64,000 nt of DNA from Mucilaginibacter daejeonensis (GCF_020783335.1 NZ_CP086068.1:4650001-4714000); one strand, 5' to 3'. Numbered from the stretch's first letter, positions 18,453-28,363 are shown. Notes: generated by a model from the letters alone, not told the origin. A program made the numbers and translations.

Positions 18453-19850
18453 TTACTTGGTTTTAACGATCTGTGCCATTAACTCAGCCTCTACCACAAT
18501 GCGCTCACCTACCATACCGATACCTTTCATTTGGGCGATGCCACGGCGTATAGGTGCGATCAGGTCGCAACGGAAGATCAGGGTATCGCCTGGTACCACT
18601 TTGTCTTTAAAACGAGCATTCTCGATCTTAAGGAACAGGGTGATCCAGTTCTCAGGGTCAGGTACAGTGTTCAGTACCAAAATGCCACCTGTTTGAGCCA
18701 TAGCCTCGATCTGCAACACACCCGGGAACAAAGGTGCGCCAGGGAAGTGACCGGTAAAGAAAGGCTCGTTCATGGTGATGCCCTTCAAACCTACCACGTG
18801 GGTCTTGGTCAATTCCAGGATCTTGTCCACCAGCAGCATTGGCGGGCGATGCGGCAGTATGTCCATGATCTGCACGGTATCATATACCGGCTTAGCATTC
18901 GGGTTATATACTTTGATGTGTTTACGGCTGCGCTCTTTTTTGATCAGTGCTTTGATCTTTTTGGCAAAGGCCACGTTGGCCGCATGGCCAGGACGGGCCG
19001 CCATGATGTGGCCACGCAATGGCACACCTACCAGGGCCAGGTCGCCTATCATATCTAACAGCTTATGACGGGCAGGCTCATTTTGGTGGCGCAGCTCTAT
19101 ATTGTTGAGGATGCCTTGAGGGGCGACATCGATGTCCTTACGATTGAACAGGGTAGCTAAATGCTTTAGCTCCTCTTCGTCAACATGGCGATCAACCACT
19201 ACAATGGCGTTGTTGATATCGCCGCCTTTGATCAGGTTATGTTTCAGCAACATTTCCAGCTCATGCAAAAAGCAGAAGGTACGGCTGCTGGCCACTTCCT
19301 TTTTGAACTCAGAGATAGAAGATATAGTAGCATGCTGAGTACCTAATACCGGTGAGTTATAGTCCACCATACAGGTGAAACGATAATCATCGTCAAGCGG
19401 CATGGCCACCATCTCTACCTTACGGTCGGTCTCAGAGTAATGTATGTTGTAAGGGATGTGATAGTATTCGCGATCGGCCTCTTGCTCCAGGGTACCAGCC
19501 GCGGCCAATGCCTCTACAAATGGCATCGAACTGCCATCCATGATCGGAGTTTCAGGACCATCAAGATCGATCAGTACGTTATCCAGCTCCAAACCTACCA
19601 GTGAGGCCAATACGTGCTCAACGGTGTTAACGCTGGCGCCGTTCTGGGTAATGGTGGTACCGCGCGAAGTATCGGTCACGTTATCAACGTCGGCATCAAC
19701 AATGGGGCTTCCCGGAAGATCCACCCTTCTGAACTTGAAGCCATGATTTTCGGGCGCCGGGTTAAAGGTCATGGTCACCGGCTCACCGGTATGAAGCCCA
19801 GTTCCTGATACGGTAACAGGGGCTTTTATGGTTCTTTGCTTTACGTTCAT
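18453..19850 (-). CDS. lpxC/fabZ: Bifunctional UDP-3-O-acyl-GlcNAc deacetylase / 3-hydroxyacyl-ACP dehydratase
   Basis: Natural fusion of LpxC and FabZ, a hallmark of Bacteroidota (465 residues from MNVKQRTIK at 19850; a longer start would overlap no better and lacks the usual N-terminus). LpxC part (about 1-300): zinc ligands in NTVEHVLASL and in RHKLLDMIGD (His and Asp). FabZ part (about 315-465): LPHRPPMLLVDKI, then the active-site His in GHFPGAPLFPGVLQIEAMAQ. LpxC performs the committed deacetylation in lipid A synthesis; FabZ dehydrates 3-hydroxyacyl-ACP in fatty acid synthesis and so competes for the same acyl pool. The gene lies between lpxD and lpxA. Confidence 0.97.
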   Translation of the reverse strand: MNVKQRTIKAPVTVSGTGLHTGEPVTMTFNPAPENHGFKFRRVDLPGSPIVDADVDNVTDTSRGTTITQNGASVNTVEHVLASLVGLELDNVLIDLDGPETPIMDGSSMPFVEALAAAGTLEQEADREYYHIPYNIHYSETDRKVEMVAMPLDDDYRFTCMVDYNSPVLGTQHATISSISEFKKEVASSRTFCFLHELEMLLKHNLIKGGDINNAIVVVDRHVDEEELKHLATLFNRKDIDVAPQGILNNIELRHQNEPARHKLLDMIGDLALVGVPLRGHIMAARPGHAANVAFAKKIKALIKKERSRKHIKVYNPNAKPVYDTVQIMDILPHRPPMLLVDKILELTKTHVVGLKGITMNEPFFTGHFPGAPLFPGVLQIEAMAQTGGILVLNTVPDPENWITLFLKIENARFKDKVVPGDTLIFRCDLIAPIRRGIAQMKGIGMVGERIVVEAELMAQIVKTK

Positions 19851-19867
19851 AAACTTTGTACAGCTGC

Positions 19868-20920
19868 TCACCGTATGGTCTCCGGGTCATTGCGCAGCTC
19901 AGCAATTGTTTTTTCTAATTCTTCTATTCGTTTTTTGTACTCGGGCAATTGCTGTACCACCACCTGAGCACGTAAAAAGTCCTTATAAGGCTGCAGTAAT
20001 ATGCCCGCCCATTTCTTATTCTCTTCCAGTATGCTGCGGTTTATGCCGGTCTGCGCCTGGATCTGTGATCCTTTTGCTATCGTTATATGCCCAACAACAC
20101 CCACCTGGCCACCCATGATCACGTTCTCACCGATCTTGGTACTGCCTGATACACCTGTTTGCGCAGCGATGACCGTATTGCTACCCACCTCTACGTTGTG
20201 TGCGATCTGGATCAGGTTATCGAGCTTTACGCCTTTACGTATAATGGTCGATCCCATCGTGGCACAGTCTATCGTGGTGTTAGCACCGATCTCCACATCA
20301 TCCTCGATCACCACATTACCGATCTGGTTAACTTTTTTATAGGTACCATCGGCAGTAGGTGCAAAGCCAAAACCATCGCTCCCGATCACCGCTCCAGAGT
20401 GTATGGTCACGTTATTACCGATCACACAATCAGCATAGATCTTTACGCCTGCAAAAAGGGTAACATTATTGCCCAAAGTTACATTATCGCCAACATAACT
20501 GTTAGGGTATATCTTGCAATTATGGCCCAGCTTTACGTTGGTGCCAAGGTACGCAAAAGCACCCACATAAGCATCTTCTCCAGGCACCACGGTAGGGTGT
20601 ATGAAACAAGGCTGCTCGATGCCTTTTTTATTGTATTTTAAGGTGTTATATTTTTCAAGGAGTACAGAGAAAGCGCTATAAGCGTCGGCTACACGCACCA
20701 AGGTTGCGGTCACCGTATCGGTAAGTTCAAGGTCCTTGTTAACGATCACTACCGAGGCCTTTGTTTGATACAAAAAAGGCTCGTATCTGCGATTGGCCAG
20801 GAAAGATAATGAACCTGCCGATGCCTCCTCGATCTTCGCCAATGAACTCACGACCACCGTTGGATCGCCCTCAATAGTTCCGTTCAGCAACAAGCTTATC
20901 TCCTGTGCAGTAAATCGCAT
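19868..20920 (-). CDS. lpxD: UDP-3-O-(3-hydroxyacyl)glucosamine N-acyltransferase
   Basis: Third lipid A enzyme, adding the N-linked 3-hydroxyacyl chain. The 350 residues fit LpxD: an N-terminal uridine-binding domain (about 1-100, SLSFLANRRYEPFLYQTKAS), then a hexapeptide-repeat beta-helix with VIGSDGFGFAP and the catalytic-His segment LIQIAHNVEVG, and a C-terminal helix (QLPEYKKRIEELEKTI). It is the first gene of lpxD-lpxC/fabZ-lpxA, with 17 nt to the next start. 57 nt separate it from the HD-domain gene upstream. Confidence 0.96.
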   Translation of the reverse strand: MRFTAQEISLLLNGTIEGDPTVVVSSLAKIEEASAGSLSFLANRRYEPFLYQTKASVVIVNKDLELTDTVTATLVRVADAYSAFSVLLEKYNTLKYNKKGIEQPCFIHPTVVPGEDAYVGAFAYLGTNVKLGHNCKIYPNSYVGDNVTLGNNVTLFAGVKIYADCVIGNNVTIHSGAVIGSDGFGFAPTADGTYKKVNQIGNVVIEDDVEIGANTTIDCATMGSTIIRKGVKLDNLIQIAHNVEVGSNTVIAAQTGVSGSTKIGENVIMGGQVGVVGHITIAKGSQIQAQTGINRSILEENKKWAGILLQPYKDFLRAQVVVQQLPEYKKRIEELEKTIAELRNDPETIR

Positions 20921-20977
20921 CGTACAAAGTTATATGTTAAAACTTAAGCAACAAATAATAAACATAGCCTTAACAAA

Positions 20978-22255
20978 CTAAATAAGGTCTTTAGTATAGC
21001 AAAATATATATTTTTCTACAGTTTTTGCCAGCGCTTCCAGGTTGGCGTTATCACTTGCGGTGGTGATATCGCTTATGGCCCCGCCCTTCCTTAATATGCT
21101 GATATTGGTATCATCTACCTTGTAAGCATTGTTGCTGATCACGTCGGTAAACACAAAGTACCATGACTCATCATAGCTGATGCCGTAGCGTTGTACCGCA
21201 CGCTGGCGTAGCTCCTCCATACGCGCTGCATCTGGCGGTGTGTTAGTGATATCGACATGATAGAGCCTGCGCTGTATGAAACGCTCACATAATTGCGACA
21301 ATACCTTATCAGGATGCCGTGTCCACACTTTTACCGAGGCCATAATGTCGGCATCATCCAAACAGGTGAAGGTTTCGAGGTGACGCTCATCGCTGATGAA
21401 CTCTTCTTTAGTTATGCTGGCCTGCAAAAAGTGCTCGAGCGCCGGCGTGCAAAATAATTGCTGACCCTGTAACGCCATTTCACGAGCACGGCGCAGGGCC
21501 TTACCCAGCATTTGCTCGCCCGAGGTAACGGTCTTGTGCAGGTATACCTGCCAGTACATCAGCCTGCGGGCCACCAGGAACTTTTCGATCGAGTAGATAC
21601 CTTTTTCCTCTACTACTATGGCATCATCCACCACGTTAAGCATCTTGATGATCCGCTCGGAGCTGATCACCCCTTCTGATACGCCGGTGTAAAAACTATC
21701 GCGGTTCAGGTAGTCCAGCCGGTCCATATCCAACTGACTGGATACGAGTTGATGCAGGAACCTTTTAGGATAAGTATCATTAAATATTTGGATGGCGGTG
21801 GTGAGCTTGCCGTCGAACCGACGGTTCAGCTTATCCATGATCAGGGTGCTGATGTCCTCATGGTCGATGCCCTTCACGATGTGCTCTTCCAAAGCATGCG
21901 AAAATGGACCGTGACCGATGTCATGCAGCAGGATGGCGATCATCACTGCTTCTTCTTCGTGCGGGGTAATGTAATGGCCCTTATCGCACAGCGTTTTGAC
22001 GGCCAGCTGCATTAGGTGCATGGCACCCAGTGCATGGTGAAAACGGGTGTGCAGGGCGCCAGGGTATACCAGGTGTGCCATACCCGTTTGTTTGATATAG
22101 CGTAGACGCTGAAAATAAGGGTGCTCCATCAGATCGAACACCAGATCGGTAGCTATGCTGATGAAGCCGTAGACCGGGTCGTTTATTATTTTTTTCTTAT
22201 TCAAGCGTACTACATTATAATTTTGCAAAAGTGTTAAATTAACCCAAAGTGGCAA
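20978..22255 (-). CDS. HD-domain metal-dependent phosphohydrolase
   Basis: HD-superfamily protein resembling dNTP triphosphohydrolases (425 residues as drawn). Metal ligands are visible in HTRFHHALGAMHLMQLA (His), the central HDIGHGPFSHALEEH motif and SQLDMDRLDYLNRDSFYTG (Asp). A conserved core begins NKKKIINDPVYGFISI. The drawn start at 22255 adds 17 residues; a TTG at 22204 immediately before NKKKII is an alternative that gives the compact N-terminus. It lies upstream of lpxD and is divergent from porX. The nucleotide substrate is not known. Confidence 0.85.
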   Translation of the reverse strand: MPLWVNLTLLQNYNVVRLNKKKIINDPVYGFISIATDLVFDLMEHPYFQRLRYIKQTGMAHLVYPGALHTRFHHALGAMHLMQLAVKTLCDKGHYITPHEEEAVMIAILLHDIGHGPFSHALEEHIVKGIDHEDISTLIMDKLNRRFDGKLTTAIQIFNDTYPKRFLHQLVSSQLDMDRLDYLNRDSFYTGVSEGVISSERIIKMLNVVDDAIVVEEKGIYSIEKFLVARRLMYWQVYLHKTVTSGEQMLGKALRRAREMALQGQQLFCTPALEHFLQASITKEEFISDERHLETFTCLDDADIMASVKVWTRHPDKVLSQLCERFIQRRLYHVDITNTPPDAARMEELRQRAVQRYGISYDESWYFVFTDVISNNAYKVDDTNISILRKGGAISDITTASDNANLEALAKTVEKYIFCYTKDLI

Positions 22256-22345
22256 CCATTGAAATGTTATTTTTTGTTAATACACACCGTTTTGGACAAC
22301 AATTAGCTATACTGGCAGTTATAACCCAACATTAGTACATATAAC

Positions 22346-23899
22346 ATGCAAGACACCACCATACTTTGGGCCGACGACGAGATAGATCTGCTGAAACCAC
22401 ATATACTGTTCCTGAAAGAGAAAGGCTACAATGTAAAGACCTTTACCAATGGTGCCGATGCGCTTGAGGCTTTTAAAGAAGATCATTTTGACCTGGTGTT
22501 CCTGGACGAGAATATGCCCGGCCTGACCGGCCTCGAGACCCTTACCAGGATCAAAGAGGTGAACACCGATGTGCCGATCGTACTGATCACCAAGAACGAG
22601 GAAGAACCCATGATGGAAGACGCCATCGGGTCGAAGATAGATGACTACCTGATCAAACCTGTTAACCCTAAACAGGTGTTGCTCACGATCAAAAAACTGA
22701 CCGAGAACAAGCGCCTGGTGAACGAAAAGACCACCATGGCCTATCAACAGGATTTCCGTAACCTGGGCATGACCCTGAACGATAACCTGAACTTCCAGGA
22801 GTGGGTAGATGTATATAAAAAACTGATCTACTGGGAACTGGAACTGGGCCAACTGACCGATGCCGGTATGCACGAGATCCTGACCCTGCAAAAGGCGGAG
22901 GCCAACGTACAGTTCTGTAAATTTATCGAGAAGAATTACCTGAACTGGATCAAGAACCCCGATACCGCGCCTACGTTGTCGCACCAGTTGTTCAAGAAAA
23001 AGGTCTTCAATAAACTGGAAAGCGATGTGCCGGTATTCTTTATTTTGATCGATAACCTGCGGTATGACCAGTTCAAGATCATTAACCCGATCATTTCCGA
23101 ATATTTCCGTTTAGAGGAAGAAGACACCTATTATAGTATACTACCTACGGCCACTCAATATGCCCGTAACGCCATATTTGCCGGCCTGATGCCGCTGGAT
23201 ATGGAAAAACGTTTCCCCGGCATGTGGCAAAATGATGAGGACGAAGGCGGCAAGAACCTGCACGAGGAAGCCTTTTTGGGCGACCAGATCAAACGGGTGT
23301 TACGCAAGGATTGCAAGTTCTCGTACCATAAGATATTGAACATTGATGAAGGCCGATCGCTGAATGACTCGGTGAACAACCTGATGAACAACGAGCTGAA
23401 CGTGGTGGTATACAATTTTGTGGATATGCTATCGCACGCCCGTACCGACATGCAAATGATCCGCGAGCTTGCCAGCGACGATGCTGCTTATCGTTCATTG
23501 ACCTTGTCATGGTTCGAGCACTCACCATTGCTTGACCTGTTGAAGTTCCTGTCAACCAAACAAGTGAAGGTGGTGATCACCACCGATCATGGTACCATCA
23601 GGGTTAAAACACCAAGCAAGATCATTGGCGATAAGAACACCAATACCAACCTTCGTTATAAACAAGGCAAGAACCTGAACTTTAACGCCAAGGAAGTGTT
23701 CCACATCCGCAACCCGCATGATGCCATGCTGCCTAAGCTGCATGTGAGCAGCAGCTTTGCCTTTGCCAAAGAGGACAGCTATTTTGTTTACCCGAACAAC
23801 TACAACCACTTTGTCAATTTTTACAACGAGACCTTCCAGCATGGCGGCATCTCGTTAGAAGAAATGATCATTCCGGTGGTCACTTATGGCGTGAAGTAA
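22346..23899 (+). CDS. porX: PorX: response regulator with alkaline-phosphatase-superfamily (PglZ) domain
   Basis: Two-domain regulator of 517 residues matching PorX, the type IX secretion regulator of Bacteroidota. The receiver domain (about 1-120) starts TTILWADDEIDLLKPHI, with acidic residues 10-11, phospho-acceptor Asp54 (VFLDENMPG), Thr82 and Lys104. A helical linker follows, then a PglZ/alkaline-phosphatase-like domain (about 205-517) with PVFFILIDNLRYDQ, LPTATQYARNA (active-site Thr) and TTDHGT. In Porphyromonas PorX works with the kinase PorY; neither PorY nor T9SS structural genes are in this window. It is followed by tsaE and ald on the same strand. Confidence 0.95.
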   Translation: MQDTTILWADDEIDLLKPHILFLKEKGYNVKTFTNGADALEAFKEDHFDLVFLDENMPGLTGLETLTRIKEVNTDVPIVLITKNEEEPMMEDAIGSKIDDYLIKPVNPKQVLLTIKKLTENKRLVNEKTTMAYQQDFRNLGMTLNDNLNFQEWVDVYKKLIYWELELGQLTDAGMHEILTLQKAEANVQFCKFIEKNYLNWIKNPDTAPTLSHQLFKKKVFNKLESDVPVFFILIDNLRYDQFKIINPIISEYFRLEEEDTYYSILPTATQYARNAIFAGLMPLDMEKRFPGMWQNDEDEGGKNLHEEAFLGDQIKRVLRKDCKFSYHKILNIDEGRSLNDSVNNLMNNELNVVVYNFVDMLSHARTDMQMIRELASDDAAYRSLTLSWFEHSPLLDLLKFLSTKQVKVVITTDHGTIRVKTPSKIIGDKNTNTNLRYKQGKNLNFNAKEVFHIRNPHDAMLPKLHVSSSFAFAKEDSYFVYPNNYNHFVNFYNETFQHGGISLEEMIIPVVTYGVK

Positions 23900-23908
23900 A
23901 TATTTTTG

Positions 23909-23953
23909 TCGGCATCATGACAAGCAGTGATCTTCTTAACCTCATGATGCCGA
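23909..23953 (+). promoter_or_regulatory. 12-bp inverted repeat between porX and tsaE
   Basis: TCGGCATCATGA (23909-23920) and its exact reverse complement TCATGATGCCGA (23942-23953) frame a 21-nt loop. The right arm ends 7 nt before the tsaE ATG and there is no T-run after it, so it is not a typical terminator. It could be an intercistronic processing or translation-control hairpin. Confidence 0.5.
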
Positions 23954-23960
23954 TGTTATT

Positions 23961-24389
23961 ATGAACGGTACGCACCATATCACCATATCATCCCTTGCCA
24001 ATCTTCCTCAGGCGGCGCAGGAAATCATTAGTTTTGCCGGGGAGCAAAAGATATATCTTTTCTACGGCCACATGGGAGCGGGCAAGACCACTTTCATTAA
24101 GGCCATATGCGCCCAATTAGGCGTTGCCGATGAGGTGACCAGCCCTACCTTCGCCATTGTGAACGAATATAATGGAAGTGACGGGCGCATATTCCACTTT
24201 GACCTGTACCGCCTTAAAGACCAGACCGAAGCTTTGGATATGGGCTATGAGGAATACTTTTATTCGGGCGATCGCTGCCTAATCGAGTGGCCCGAAAAGA
24301 TCCCCGACCTGCTGCCGCCGCATTATATTAAGGTGAGTATAGAGGCCACCGGTGCCGACAGCCGTAAAATTACCTTCGAAAGTATATGA
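23961..24389 (+). CDS. tsaE: tRNA threonylcarbamoyladenosine biosynthesis ATPase TsaE
   Basis: Small P-loop protein of 142 residues that works with TsaB/TsaD in making the t6A37 modification of ANN-decoding tRNAs. Walker A GHMGAGKTT is at 36-44, followed by the family motifs TSPTFAIVNEY and HFDLYRL, and CLIEWPEKIPDLLP. The start at 23961 lies 7 nt after an inverted repeat. The order porX-tsaE-ald suggests one transcription unit. Confidence 0.95.
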   Translation: MNGTHHITISSLANLPQAAQEIISFAGEQKIYLFYGHMGAGKTTFIKAICAQLGVADEVTSPTFAIVNEYNGSDGRIFHFDLYRLKDQTEALDMGYEEYFYSGDRCLIEWPEKIPDLLPPHYIKVSIEATGADSRKITFESI

Positions 24390-24465
24390 ACATTGTCATG
24401 TTCTTAGTATCTTCATCAGCCTTAACTACAACTACCTGTTACAAGGCTTTGCACAACAACGAGAT

Positions 24466-25692
24466 ATGAGCTCAGGGTTATATAGTGGGTTTTCTGACGT
24501 GGCCAAGCAGGCCATGATGCAGCCGCAGGAGTCGATGCTGGAGACCAAAAGCCGCAAGAACAAACTTTATATAGGCATACCACGCGAGGTATCGTTTCAG
24601 GAGAACCGGATCGCACTAACCCCTTTATCAGTAGCGTTACTGGTGGATAACGGGCACGATGTGCTTTTAGAGACCAACGCCGGCAAGGCTGCAAATTTCT
24701 TAGATAGCCATTACAGCGAGCAGGGTGCACAGATCGTTTACGATACCAAAAAGGTATACGAGGCCGACATCATACTAAAAGTGGCACCACCCACCATGGC
24801 CGAGATCGAGCTGATGAAGCCCGGCCAGATCCTGATCTCGACCTTACAGATATCCACCCTTAAGGCCGAATGCCTACAGGCCATGATCAACAAAAAGATC
24901 ACCGCCCTTTCATTCGAGCATTTGCGGGATGAAGGCGGTACGCTGAGTGTGGTACGAGCCATGAGCGAGATCGTTGGCGCCACCTCTATAGCCATCGCCA
25001 GTGAATACCTGAGCAATGTTTTCGGTGGCAAGGGCCTAATGCTGGGCGGCATAACCGGTGTACCACCTACCGAGATCGTGATCCTGGGTGCCGGCACCGT
25101 TGGCGAATATGCCGCACGCACCGCTATATCATTAGGTGCACAGGTGAAGGTGTTCGACCCATCGATATATAAACTACGTCGCTTGCAAAATAACATTGGC
25201 AACCGGGTATTTACCTCGGTGATCCAACCGATCGTGCTGGAGAAGGCCGTTACCACTTGCGATGTGGTGATCGGTGCTCTACGGTCAGAGGACGGACGAA
25301 GCCCTTGCATCATCAGTGAGAGCACCGTGAGTCGAATGAAACCTAATTCGGTACTCATTGATGTGAGCATTGATCAGGGAGGCTGTTTTGAGACCTCAGA
25401 GGTGACCAACCATACCCACCCGGTGTTTCGCAAGTATGATGTGATCCATTATTGTGTCCCCAATATCGCTTCGCGCGTGGCCCGTACGGCAACCTATGCG
25501 CTTACCAACATCTTTTCGCCCATCTTACTCGACATTGGGGAAAAGGGCGGCATCAATAACCTGATATGGCAAAAGGTAGGCGTTCGCAATTCGGTATACA
25601 TTTATCATGGTCAGCTGACCAACAAGCATCTAGGCGAGCGTTTCAACATCCCTTGTAAGGATCTTGACCTGCTACTGGTATCTAACCGTTGA
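24466..25692 (+). CDS. ald: Alanine dehydrogenase
   Basis: NAD-dependent alanine dehydrogenase/transhydrogenase-family enzyme of 408 residues, interconverting L-alanine and pyruvate plus ammonia. The Met at 24466 (MSSGLYSGFSDVAKQAM) is used because earlier starts overlap tsaE. An N-terminal extension of about 35 residues precedes the catalytic domain (IGIPREVSFQENRIALTP, then DIILKVAPP). The nucleotide-binding domain has VILGAGTVGEYAARTA, and the C-terminal part has IDVSIDQGGCFETS and HYCVPNIASRVARTAT. It is preceded by tsaE with 76 nt of spacing. Confidence 0.93.
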   Translation: MSSGLYSGFSDVAKQAMMQPQESMLETKSRKNKLYIGIPREVSFQENRIALTPLSVALLVDNGHDVLLETNAGKAANFLDSHYSEQGAQIVYDTKKVYEADIILKVAPPTMAEIELMKPGQILISTLQISTLKAECLQAMINKKITALSFEHLRDEGGTLSVVRAMSEIVGATSIAIASEYLSNVFGGKGLMLGGITGVPPTEIVILGAGTVGEYAARTAISLGAQVKVFDPSIYKLRRLQNNIGNRVFTSVIQPIVLEKAVTTCDVVIGALRSEDGRSPCIISESTVSRMKPNSVLIDVSIDQGGCFETSEVTNHTHPVFRKYDVIHYCVPNIASRVARTATYALTNIFSPILLDIGEKGGINNLIWQKVGVRNSVYIYHGQLTNKHLGERFNIPCKDLDLLLVSNR

Positions 25693-25933
25693 TCAACCTG
25701 CACTTCCGCACGGACGGCTAATAATTCAACGATCGATCTGTTCAACTTTGTTGCTAATTTTCGCCTAAATATCAAGTACTTGATGTAGTTTAATTCCTTG
25801 TTGCGCAACAGACAGTAAGCCCTGTTTCTGTGTACCCACATTCATTTTTTCTTACCCGGTCGTTGCCGCTAAGAGTACATTGTTCAAAACATTTTGCTCT
25901 GTAATTAATTACTTCTAAACATTCTATCCGCCT

Positions 25934-26920
25934 ATGAAAGTATTTAGCAAAGACTACTTAAAAAATCTATGGAAGATACTGGTTGCCACTTTTTCGAGCT
26001 TCAGCGATGACAACGGTTTAAAAATGAGTGCCTCGCTGGCCTACTATACCATCTTCTCTATTGCTCCGCTACTCATACTTATCCTATCGCTGGCAGGTAT
26101 ATTCCTTGGAGCCGATGCCGCTTCGGCCAAGCTTTACTTCCAGATCAAACAATATGTAGGGGCTGAGGCCGCCTTACAGATACAAGACATCATTAAGCAC
26201 CTACAGTTCTCAGGTAAATCGGGCATTGCGCTGATCTCGGGTATCGTTACCTTGCTGATCGGTGCCAGCAGTATGTTCCTCGAGATACAGGACTCCATCA
26301 ATACCATTTGGCGGGTGAAGGCTAAGCCTAAAAAGGGCTGGGTCAAAATGCTGCAAAATCGTTTCCTATCCTTTTCGCTTATTTTAGCATTAGGTTTTTT
26401 ACTGATGGTGACGCTGATCGTCAACGTGGTAGTGAATGCAATTAGCGATAGGATCACTCACTTTTTACCGGCCATTACCGAACGCCTGATCGAGCTGGTG
26501 AACCTGGGCATCTCCTTCCTGGTGATCTCGACCTTATTCGGCATCATCTTTAAATTCCTGCCCGATGTTAAGATCAAGTTCAAAGATGTTCGTTCAGGAG
26601 CCTTTTTTACCGCTTTGCTTTTTATGATCGGCCAATTCGCGATCGGCTTGTATCTGAAATATTCGGCCCAGGGATCTGCCTATGGCACGGCCGGCTCACT
26701 GATCGTGTTACTGGTATGGATCTATTATACTGCCGCCATATTGTACATCGGCGCCGAATTCACCAGGATATACACTGAAGCCAATTGCGGCACCATAGAG
26801 CCTGCTGATTATGCAGTGTACATACACCAGACCGAAGAAGAGCGTCAGGTAAGTGAGATCCCGCCTAAAGTACCTGAGTTACATGAATCACTTAAGGACC
26901 CGAACGAAAAGCAGGAATGA
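25934..26920 (+). CDS. YihY/BrkB family inner-membrane protein
   Basis: Integral membrane protein of 328 residues with about six hydrophobic helices and the family's motifs: LKMSASLAYYTIFSIAPLL near the N-terminus, GASSMFLEIQDSINTIW after helix 2, and AYGTAGSLIVLLVWIYYTAA with GAEFTRIY near the C-terminus. The family (UPF0761) was once thought to include RNase BN; its function is not settled. The charged C-terminal tail (EERQVSEIPPKV) is cytoplasmic. It is monocistronic, with a terminator 21 nt downstream. Confidence 0.92.
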   Translation: MKVFSKDYLKNLWKILVATFSSFSDDNGLKMSASLAYYTIFSIAPLLILILSLAGIFLGADAASAKLYFQIKQYVGAEAALQIQDIIKHLQFSGKSGIALISGIVTLLIGASSMFLEIQDSINTIWRVKAKPKKGWVKMLQNRFLSFSLILALGFLLMVTLIVNVVVNAISDRITHFLPAITERLIELVNLGISFLVISTLFGIIFKFLPDVKIKFKDVRSGAFFTALLFMIGQFAIGLYLKYSAQGSAYGTAGSLIVLLVWIYYTAAILYIGAEFTRIYTEANCGTIEPADYAVYIHQTEEERQVSEIPPKVPELHESLKDPNEKQE

Positions 26921-26940
26921 CCCATTCATCATCCATATTG

Positions 26941-26966
26941 AAAGCAAGCCATTGAGCTTGCTTTTT
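26941..26966 (+). terminator. Terminator after the YihY-family gene
   Basis: Hairpin AAAGCAAGC / GCTTGCTTT (26941-26949 and 26956-26964) with a 6-nt loop, followed by a T-run. Confidence 0.8.
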
Positions 26967-27066
26967 TTGTGAGATACGCACATCCATTAGCTTGTGGGAT
27001 AGCAAGCGTCAGGACTTTAAACTGTTCATCCTTTGTTGTAACTTTATATAACCAGTTATAAACAGG

Positions 27067-28296
27067 ATGTTACGCTTGCCTCACATAGCGAAATGCCTGC
27101 TCCTTTTTTTGCTTTTATACCGGACGCCGCTGGCCCATGCACAGCAGTTCGATCTGATCACGAAAAAGAAACAGGCCTGGATCAGGTTCACGCCCGTGCG
27201 CGATATGGTGGTGGTACCGCTCATGATCAACGGCAGCGGACCTTTTAACTTTGTGTTGGATACTGGCGTAGGTATCATGGTGATCACCGACCCAAAACTC
27301 GTTGATTCCATACACATCGATCAAAAGCGCACCATCAAGCTTTATGGTGTAGGCAATCTTGATGACCTGGAGGCCTATGTGACCTCGCCGCTTAACATCA
27401 TAATAGGCAACAGTGTCAAAAGTGAATATGTATCGGCCGCCATATTGAAGGACGACCATTTTGGCCTGTCCAATTACGCCGGGATCAAGATACATGGCCT
27501 GTTGGGTTACGAGTTCTTTTCGCAACTGGCCGTGAAGATCAACTTCAGCGATAGCACTATCACGGTGGCACGCCCCGGCCGCTTTAAGCCTTTCAGAAAA
27601 GGCACCGTTATTCCGCTTAGTATCGAGGACCGAAAGCCTTACGTGAACACCAACGTAGCGGTAAATAACAGCAATGCCATACAGAACAAATTGCTGGTTG
27701 ACCTGGGTGCAGGTCATGCCTTATTATTATAGAACCAACGATTCCGGGCCAATGATCACGACCGCTACATTACTGCCAATTTGGGTCAGGGCCTTACCGG
27801 CCCACTCAACGGACGCATAGGCCGCATAGGCGAGATCGAGGTGGGAAAGTACCGGTTCAAAAGCGTGATCACCTCGTTCCTGGATACCATGCCACGACCC
27901 GCATTCACCGTAGCGCGTGATGGTAACCTTGGGATAGGCATCCTCAAAAAATTCCTGATGGTATTCGATTATGCCAACAACAAGTTATACCTGAAGCCTA
28001 ACTACAAGTTCAAAGAACCCTTTGAGCATGACATGAGTGGGTTAGAATATTACGCGGCCGGCAATGAGCTCAAGAACATTATCGTGAGCAGGGTAGAGCC
28101 CGGCTCAGCAGGGGCCGATGCGGGTATCAAAGCAAATGACCAGATCACTGGCATTAATTTAAGGTCGGTAGGTCAGATGACCATGACCGAGATCGATAAC
28201 TTGTTTCGGTCGAGGGATAAGCGGAGCCTGGTAGTAGAGGTATATCGTGATGGTGAGTACCTAACGGTGATCCTCACCCTAAAGCGGCGGGTATGA
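27067..28296 (+). pseudogene. Aspartyl protease-PDZ protein interrupted by an in-frame TAG
   Basis: One continuous reading frame of 410 codons split by a TAG at 27730-27732. The first part (221 residues) has a signal peptide (1-25), a retropepsin-like active site FVLDTGVGIMVI, and a second DLGAGHALLL that normally forms the other half of a two-site aspartyl protease. Directly after the TAG the same frame continues with ITANLGQGLTGPLNGRIGRI and ends in a PDZ domain (about residues 335-409, SRVEPGSAGADAGIKANDQI). Both halves are in the same frame with no length change, so a single nonsense change is the simplest explanation. If real, only a truncated protease without PDZ would be made; a sequencing error or readthrough are alternatives. 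Confidence 0.82.
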
Positions 28297-28363
28297 AGGA
28301 GAGATGTTCGGGGCGGATGTGCCCTGTAAGTATCAGACTAAAAAGACACATCCGCCGCCTAAC

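Noticed and set aside
22319..22984. Open frame of 221 codons on the minus strand inside porX
   Set aside because: It is fully antisense to a well-supported gene, low in family-like features, and explained by codon bias of porX.
28314..28356. GGCGGATGTG / CACATCCGCC inverted repeat after the protease-PDZ gene
   Set aside because: Loop is over 20 nt with no T-run; not convincing as a terminator.
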